Assembly: GCA_024235415.1 (NCBI GenBank)
Contig: JACKML010000002.1
Span: forward strand, 1-64,000
Origin: Chromatiaceae bacterium
Lineage (GTDB): Bacteria > Pseudomonadota > Gammaproteobacteria > Chromatiales > Chromatiaceae
DNA: 64,000 nt
Direction of reading: 5' to 3'
Part shown: in pieces, positions 60,327 through 64,000 of the stretch
Position numbering within the stretch: the stretch's first letter is position 1
How the letters are laid out: each line of letters begins with the position of its first letter
Notes under the pieces: model-generated
Told to the model about the DNA's origin: nothing
Database searches by the model: none
What the model saw: the letters and a program-made list of their open reading frames with translations, nothing else
Made by a program: the position numbers and the translations under genes

Positions 60327-60627
60327 CTTTCTTTCTGATCGATCGAGAGCATTCCACCGTTGCGTGGGCGTTCACCCGTGCCGTATCTCGGAATCCCTCT
60401 GTAACCCATTCACGTCGCTGAAAAAATGCGTGATCACTTGATCTGGCGCAGGTCGATTTCTCGCTTGTGCTTGTTCCTGGATACGCCAAATCCCACACTG
60501 TATTTGAGGGAAAGGTAACGTTGCCGTCCTGGATCGTACTTCCGAAAGAGGATGGATCAGAAGACGGTGGACGTAGCGTCTTTGTTGAGGGAGGTGGGAA
60601 CCGTCACCATTGGGTGAAGGAGGAGCA
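60327..60627. other. Non-genic part of the insert between tRNA-Cys and tRNA-Leu
   Basis: About 300 bp of slightly lower-GC sequence separates tRNA-Cys from the 128-aa gene. An open frame at 60467-60664 contains a reasonable-looking run but has a non-ATG start, no ribosome site and overlaps the real gene; it is not called. No promoter is convincing. The sequence may be the remnant of a small insertion. Confidence 0.4.
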
Positions 60628-61014
60628 ATGGACCTCCACAGGGAACTCAGCGGTCGCATTGTAAACCGGACGCACTACACGTTGATTCCGGTAAATTGCG
60701 TTACAGATTCGGGTAGTCGTGTGATGCTCGGGGGCACGATCGAGCCCCTCAAGGAAGGCATCGTTTTTACGATTTCAGGAATAGGTCCATCGGGTGCCAA
60801 CAAGCGTGGTCAGTGCATGTTGGCGATACATGACACCTTCGGCGCTGACACTTTGTCGCGACTGATCGTGGAATGGGACTCAGTCGAAAACGATGAACCT
60901 GTCTATCTTTCGGCCTGGATCGAGGGTCGAGAATCTGCGGAAGTCGTGTGCTCGCTGGAAACGGACGCCCAGGGACAGGGATTTGTGACCTGCGTCGTCG
61001 ACTGCCGTAACTGA
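60628..61014 (+). CDS. Hypothetical 128-aa protein in the tRNA-Cys/tRNA-Leu insert
   Basis: An excellent AAGGAGGAGCA ribosome site precedes ATG 60628. The product is predicted mainly beta-stranded with no signal peptide or membrane segment: it begins MDLHRELSGRIVNRTHYTLIP and continues IEPLKEGIVFTISGIGPSG. Four cysteines are present. The alternating strand pattern suggests a compact beta-sandwich, but no family is recognised. Its place inside a normally tight tRNA array marks it as an acquired gene. Confidence 0.65.
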   Translation: MDLHRELSGRIVNRTHYTLIPVNCVTDSGSRVMLGGTIEPLKEGIVFTISGIGPSGANKRGQCMLAIHDTFGADTLSRLIVEWDSVENDEPVYLSAWIEGRESAEVVCSLETDAQGQGFVTCVVDCRN

Positions 61015-61146
61015 GCCTTTGGGCGCATCTGATGCTGCCGAACCGAAGGCGGGCACACTGCCGGGTGATAACATAAGCGCGTGGCCATGCAAGTGGCTAT
61101 TCTGCATGGTGGTCCCGATCGTCGGGATCGGTAGGTTCCATTCTGC

Positions 61147-61234
61147 GCCCGGATGGCGGAACAGGTAGACGCAGCGGACTTAAAATCCGCCGGTTATTGC
61201 AACCGTGCCGGTTCGACCCCGGCTCTGGGCACCA
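61147..61234 (+). tRNA. tRNA-Leu (anticodon TAA)
   Basis: The 88-nt class II tRNA has acceptor GCCCGGA/TCTGGGC, anticodon loop CTTAAAA, a long variable arm, T arm CCGGTTCGACCCCGG, discriminator A and an encoded CCA. Its 3' end is the likely attachment site of the element that begins downstream, and is intact on this side. Confidence 0.97.
61209..61234 (+). other. Presumed attachment core (attL) at the tRNA-Leu 3' end
   Basis: A tyrosine recombinase gene begins 79 bp after the tRNA-Leu 3' end, in the same direction, the usual layout when an element inserts into a tRNA T-arm/3' end. The core would be the T arm through CCA. The matching attR is beyond the right window edge and cannot be seen. 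Confidence 0.4.
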
Positions 61235-61312
61235 ATCTGAAGGTTAGCGCCTACTCACAAACGATTCGTATGCCACACTTTTGTCACAGCACGTCACAAG
61301 CTGAGGCAAGAC

Positions 61313-62368
61313 ATGGCGACAATCCGCAAGCGTGAAGGCCGCGACGGCAAGACCAGTTATCAGGTCCAAGTCCGACTGCGTGGCGAATCGGCGAGAACGC
61401 GAACGTTCAAACGTCTGACCGATGCGAAAGCATGGGCGCGGGACATTGAATCCAAGATGTCCGGGGGCGAGTACGTTCCGACCACGAAAGAGCGCCGACG
61501 CACCCTCGGCGACCTGGTGGACAAGTACATCCGCGAGGCCATCCCCAAGAAGGTCCACAACAAGGACCAGCGCAATCTTGCGACCCGGCTGGAATGGTGG
61601 AAGGAACAGATAGGGCACCGCTATCTGGCCGAGATTCGGCCCAGCGATATCGCCGAGTGCCGCGACAAGCTGGAGGCGAAGACCAACCGCTACGGCAAAC
61701 ACCTGTCAGGCGCGACGATCAACCGTTACCTTGCGGCCATCGGCGCAGCCTACAAACACGCGGTCAAGGAGTGGCATTGGGTCGAATCCTCACCCGTGGG
61801 CAATGTGGCACGGCGCGGCGAGTCTGCCGGCCGGACCCGGTTCCTCGACGACGACGAACGCAAACGTCTGATGGCAGGGGCGAAGACTCACGACAACCCT
61901 GATATCTATCCGGCCGTCCTGCTGGCGATCACCACAGGAATGCGAAAGGGCGAAATTCTGTCGTTGCGCTGGCCGCAAATCGACCTCAAGCGCTCCCTGG
62001 TGCAACTCGTGGACACGAAGAACGGCGAGGCGCGCACTGTGCCCGTGCCGAAGATTGCGGCCGACCTGTTAACCGAGCGCGGGAAGGTGCGCAGCCTAAC
62101 GGATGATCGGCTGTTCACTGATCCGCGCGACTTCGACCGTTGCTGGCGCGAGACCCTGGCAGCCGCCGAGATCGCCGATTTCAGGTTCCATGACCTGCGT
62201 CATACTGCCGCGTCCTATCTCGCCATGCACGGCGCGACGCTGGCCGAGCTGGCCGAAGTCCTCGGGCACAAGACGCTGCAGATGGTGAAGCGCTATAGCC
62301 ACCTGACTGAACAGCACAAGCGCAGCCTTGTGGATCGGATGGCGGCGGGGGTGTTTGGCGATGGCTAA
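61313..62368 (+). CDS. Tyrosine recombinase (phage-type integrase)
   Basis: The 351-residue integrase has an N-terminal AP2-like arm-binding region (ATIRKREGRDGKTSYQVQVRLRG), a SAM-like core-binding domain (about 60-165) and a complete catalytic domain. The residues are Arg 211 (TTGMRKGEILSLRW), Lys 236 (DTKNG), His 293 and Arg 296 (HDLRH), His 319 (LGHKT) and Tyr 328 (KRYSHL). ATG 61313 follows a short leader. It most likely integrates the element at tRNA-Leu. The next gene overlaps its stop by 8 bp. Confidence 0.95.
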   Translation: MATIRKREGRDGKTSYQVQVRLRGESARTRTFKRLTDAKAWARDIESKMSGGEYVPTTKERRRTLGDLVDKYIREAIPKKVHNKDQRNLATRLEWWKEQIGHRYLAEIRPSDIAECRDKLEAKTNRYGKHLSGATINRYLAAIGAAYKHAVKEWHWVESSPVGNVARRGESAGRTRFLDDDERKRLMAGAKTHDNPDIYPAVLLAITTGMRKGEILSLRWPQIDLKRSLVQLVDTKNGEARTVPVPKIAADLLTERGKVRSLTDDRLFTDPRDFDRCWRETLAAAEIADFRFHDLRHTAASYLAMHGATLAELAEVLGHKTLQMVKRYSHLTEQHKRSLVDRMAAGVFGDG

Positions 62369-62942
62369 ATTGTCAGATGCCGTTCGCGAAGCGCTAATGG
62401 CGGCAAAGGGGCTGGATGGAATCGACATTGAGGCTATTTGCCCCGGAATTACCTCTAGCGAGTTGTTTGAGCAGTATTGCCAACACGTTGTCGATTCAGA
62501 TGTTGGGAGCTTCGAACATTTCGGATCGGCGCTTGCGATTATCGATCGCGGCCTCTTGGACGTTGGGCGGCTTCGATCGCGAATCAACGAGCGCACGAGC
62601 AAAGCTGTAAAGAAGCAAAAGGCGCTAGAGCTGCTAGAACAAGCGGCTATCGAATTGGGGCTTAACCGGGATTATTTCATCTCCAAGATTCCAGAAGACG
62701 ACTCAATTGCCGGGCGTTTTGCGCAGGCCGCTGACGATCATTTCGGTGCGTTGATTGGAAAGCGCGGACGAGCTTCGTGCAATGAATCGGCGACACGAGC
62801 GATGCACATTCGCCTTATCGCCTTGGCAGTGCCCGCAAGATTCAATGCCCGTTATGCCTTCGTCACAGACGTTGCCAACCGAATCGGTATAGACGTTACC
62901 CGCCAGTACGTGCGCGCTCTCTTGCTCAAAGGGCGTACCTGA
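62361..62942 (+). CDS. Hypothetical 193-aa protein coupled to the integrase
   Basis: The ATG at 62361 overlaps the integrase end by 8 bp. The product is helical with a short basic segment (SRINERTSKAVKKQKALELLEQAA, about residues 71-95). A C-terminal region could be a helix-turn-helix (DVANRIGIDVTRQYVRALLLKG). Base composition is visibly more AT-rich than the chromosomal flanks. No family is recognised; a DNA-binding regulator of the element is possible. Confidence 0.65.
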   Translation: MAKLSDAVREALMAAKGLDGIDIEAICPGITSSELFEQYCQHVVDSDVGSFEHFGSALAIIDRGLLDVGRLRSRINERTSKAVKKQKALELLEQAAIELGLNRDYFISKIPEDDSIAGRFAQAADDHFGALIGKRGRASCNESATRAMHIRLIALAVPARFNARYAFVTDVANRIGIDVTRQYVRALLLKGRT

Positions 62943-63056
62943 GCGAAACCATAACGGCCGCGTAGTCAGCGGTTTCTTTTTCGCACACTTCTTTTCCTAC
63001 CCTCCACAGCAAGCCCAGTTACCGGGCTTGATTGGTCAACTTGTGGAGGTGTTCCG

Positions 63057-63263
63057 ATGGCTCTAATCCGCGTTAACGCGTTCGCCGCAAAGCATGCCGA
63101 AACCGGCATCAAGCCTGGCGGCCTGCGCTGGCAGATTTTCAACGAACAGCATAACGGCCTGGCCGACTTCGACGTAATCGTGCGCAACGGTCGCGCGGTC
63201 TACATCGATGAGGACAGGTATTTCGAGTGGCTGCGCTCCGGTGGCAAGCGAGGTGCCGCGTGA
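63057..63263 (+). CDS. Small AlpA/excisionase-like protein
   Basis: The 68-residue protein reads as a small winged-helix/MerR-like fold: GGLRWQIFNEQHNGLADFDVIVRNGRAVYIDEDRYFEWLRSGG. The pattern of an arginine/lysine-start helix, then V-x-R-N-G-R-x-V-Y-I-D and a terminal aromatic F-E-W-L, is typical of small phage-island regulators. A GGAGGTG ribosome site lies upstream. It overlaps the next gene by 4 bp (GTGA). As the first gene after a promoter-sized gap it may control excision or the downstream genes. Confidence 0.65.
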   Translation: MALIRVNAFAAKHAETGIKPGGLRWQIFNEQHNGLADFDVIVRNGRAVYIDEDRYFEWLRSGGKRGAA

Positions 63264-63532
63264 ACAGCAAACGCTATTCCGAAATGCACGAAACGGTTGT
63301 CAGCAGCCAACTGGACAGCCGCCTGTCGACTCTCTCGGCCGTTGCCGATTTGCTTGGCAGCGCGCCGGCTGACGAACTGGCCGTCGATACCCTGCCGCAG
63401 ATTGCCGGACTGATGGAGCGTCTTGCGGACGAGGCGCACAACCTGGCCGACGAGCTTTGGCAGCGACTGCGAGCTGCGCGCGTCGAGGCAGGCATCTACC
63501 CGGAGCTGAATAAACGGGAGGCAGACGCATGA
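63260..63532 (+). CDS. Hypothetical 90-aa helical protein
   Basis: A GTG start at 63260 overlaps the previous stop. The product is helical (LSTLSAVADLLGSAPADELAVDTLPQIAGLMERLADEAHNLADELW), acidic and without cysteines. Its amphipathic helices suggest oligomerisation. It overlaps the next gene by 4 bp (ATGA), so four small genes are coupled in one transcript. No family is recognised. Confidence 0.6.
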   Translation: MNSKRYSEMHETVVSSQLDSRLSTLSAVADLLGSAPADELAVDTLPQIAGLMERLADEAHNLADELWQRLRAARVEAGIYPELNKREADA

Positions 63533-63693
63533 ACAAGGTGGACATGCAATCCCTGCTGATGAAGCACGACACCGCCATTCAGCGGCTTGAGGTGTCGTCC
63601 GCACTCATGGTCAAACTCTGGCAGATGGTCGGCGCGGTCGCCCTGGTGGCGCTGGGAGCGTGGCTGACAGCGATGCTTGCCGGGGGCGCCTGA
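63529..63693 (+). CDS. 54-aa single-helix membrane protein
   Basis: The ATG at 63529 overlaps the previous stop, and the frame ends at TGA 63691-63693. A short amphipathic N-terminus (MNKVDMQSLLMKHDTAIQRLE) precedes one membrane helix (MVGAVALVALGAWLTAMLAGG, about residues 33-53). This layout is common in phage island genes (spanin- or holin-like proteins) but the family is not identifiable. It overlaps the next start by one base. Confidence 0.55.
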   Translation: MNKVDMQSLLMKHDTAIQRLEVSSALMVKLWQMVGAVALVALGAWLTAMLAGGA

Positions 63694-63887
63694 TGTCCAG
63701 AAAAAGTTTCATCAACGCCCTGTGCCGCCGTCTGCTGCGCGACGACCTCACAACCGAGGAGCGCGCAAAGGTCGGGGAATTGATCGAACAGCTACAACGC
63801 GCTGAACAAGAAGACGCCGCCCAAAGAGGCGGCGCGAATGAAGCTATTTCGAACGGCTGCCGAGTCGGAGACCGTTATGCGAAATAG
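63693..63887 (+). CDS. Hypothetical 64-aa protein
   Basis: ATG 63693 uses the last base of the preceding stop (TGATG). The 64-residue product begins MSRKSFINALCRRLLRDDLTTEERAKVGELIEQLQ, a basic helix followed by a Glu/Gln-rich helix. It is not recognised. It continues the chain of coupled small genes and overlaps the start of the next frame. Confidence 0.5.
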   Translation: MSRKSFINALCRRLLRDDLTTEERAKVGELIEQLQRAEQEDAAQRGGANEAISNGCRVGDRYAK

Positions 63888-64000
63888 TAAGCCCCCGCGC
63901 GAAAATTGTCATTGCGCCGTCTGCGGCGGCCGTTTCAATCGTCCAGCCGGTCGCTGGTGGATGAGTCTTTGCCGGTCCTGCTACGCCTGGTCGGCGGCCT
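63838..64000 (+). CDS. Zinc-ribbon-type protein, truncated by window edge
   Basis: The frame from ATG 63838 (or the internal ATG 63877) is open to the window end. The visible part has HCAVCGGRFNRPAGRWWMSLCRSCYAW, two CxxC pairs (C-x2-C and C-x2-C) with the Trp/Arg-rich spacing of a small zinc ribbon. It overlaps the preceding gene. The product is a short DNA- or RNA-binding protein of the integrated element, by inference. Confidence 0.55.
   Translation, partial: MKLFRTAAESETVMRNSKPPRENCHCAVCGGRFNRPAGRWWMSLCRSCYAWSAA

Noticed and set aside
60467..60664. 65-residue frame overlapping the 128-aa gene start
   Set aside because: Non-ATG start, no ribosome site, and an ideal ribosome site begins the overlapping gene instead.
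1..64000. CRISPR array, rRNA operon, insertion sequences
   Set aside because: No spaced direct repeats of CRISPR type, no rRNA and no transposase gene were recognised; the only tandem repeats are the tract at 18.2-18.6 kb, which has no spacers.

Overview
The window is a dense, GC-rich piece of a gammaproteobacterial chromosome. Gene orders known from Pseudomonas and E. coli recur throughout: hrcA-grpE-dnaK-dnaJ; lapA-lapB-pyrF; purB-hflD-mnmA-nudJ-rluE / icd; cspD / clpS-clpA / infA-bpt-aat; trxB-ftsK-lolA-rarA-crcB-serS; and uvrY-uvrC-pgsA followed by tRNA-Gly, tRNA-Cys and tRNA-Leu. A dissimilatory-type ATP sulfurylase (sat), a TauE/SafE exporter and a sigma-54-driven fliK suggest a motile, possibly sulfur-oxidizing organism of the Chromatiales type. 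That placement is inference; no rRNA gene is present to confirm it.

Layout. 1-7 kb: a truncated gene end, a U32-family protein, a TauE/SafE permease, recN and nadK. 7-13.7 kb: the heat-shock operon with two very good RpoH-type promoters (before grpE and before dnaK), then dapB and a lipoprotein. 13.7-20 kb: an SDR enzyme, fliK, lapAB, pyrF, a complex tandem/palindromic repeat tract, and sat. 20-24 kb: nudF, a secretin-domain protein, a GNAT enzyme, roxA and an OmpA-family protein with calcium-binding-type repeats. 24-48 kb: the Pseudomonas-like housekeeping block from purB to serS. It includes all the local parts of the bacterial N-degron pathway (ClpS, ClpA, Aat, Bpt), several interposed unknown genes, and an MscS channel. 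49.0-54.9 kb: a tight four-gene operon outside that conserved block. It encodes an NAD(P)-binding dehydrogenase, a cyanophycin-synthetase-like ATP-grasp protein lacking the Mur ligase half, an AlkP-superfamily phosphohydrolase and a GT-B glycosyltransferase. This is the best candidate for an undescribed pathway. 55-60 kb: tRNA-Ser, yccA, uvrY, a family 5 uracil-DNA glycosylase, uvrC, pgsA and tRNA genes. 61.1 kb to the end: the left part of an integrated element at tRNA-Leu, with a complete tyrosine recombinase followed by small accessory genes. It runs off the right edge.

Functionally, most of the window is housekeeping: protein quality control, translation, cell division, DNA repair and LPS/lipoprotein biogenesis. 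Accessory material is concentrated in the repeat tract after pyrF, the 49-55 kb operon, the 0.8 kb insert between tRNA-Cys and tRNA-Leu, and the tRNA-Leu element. Coordinates, spacings and motif positions were read by eye. Family assignments are from recall of motifs, not from searches.
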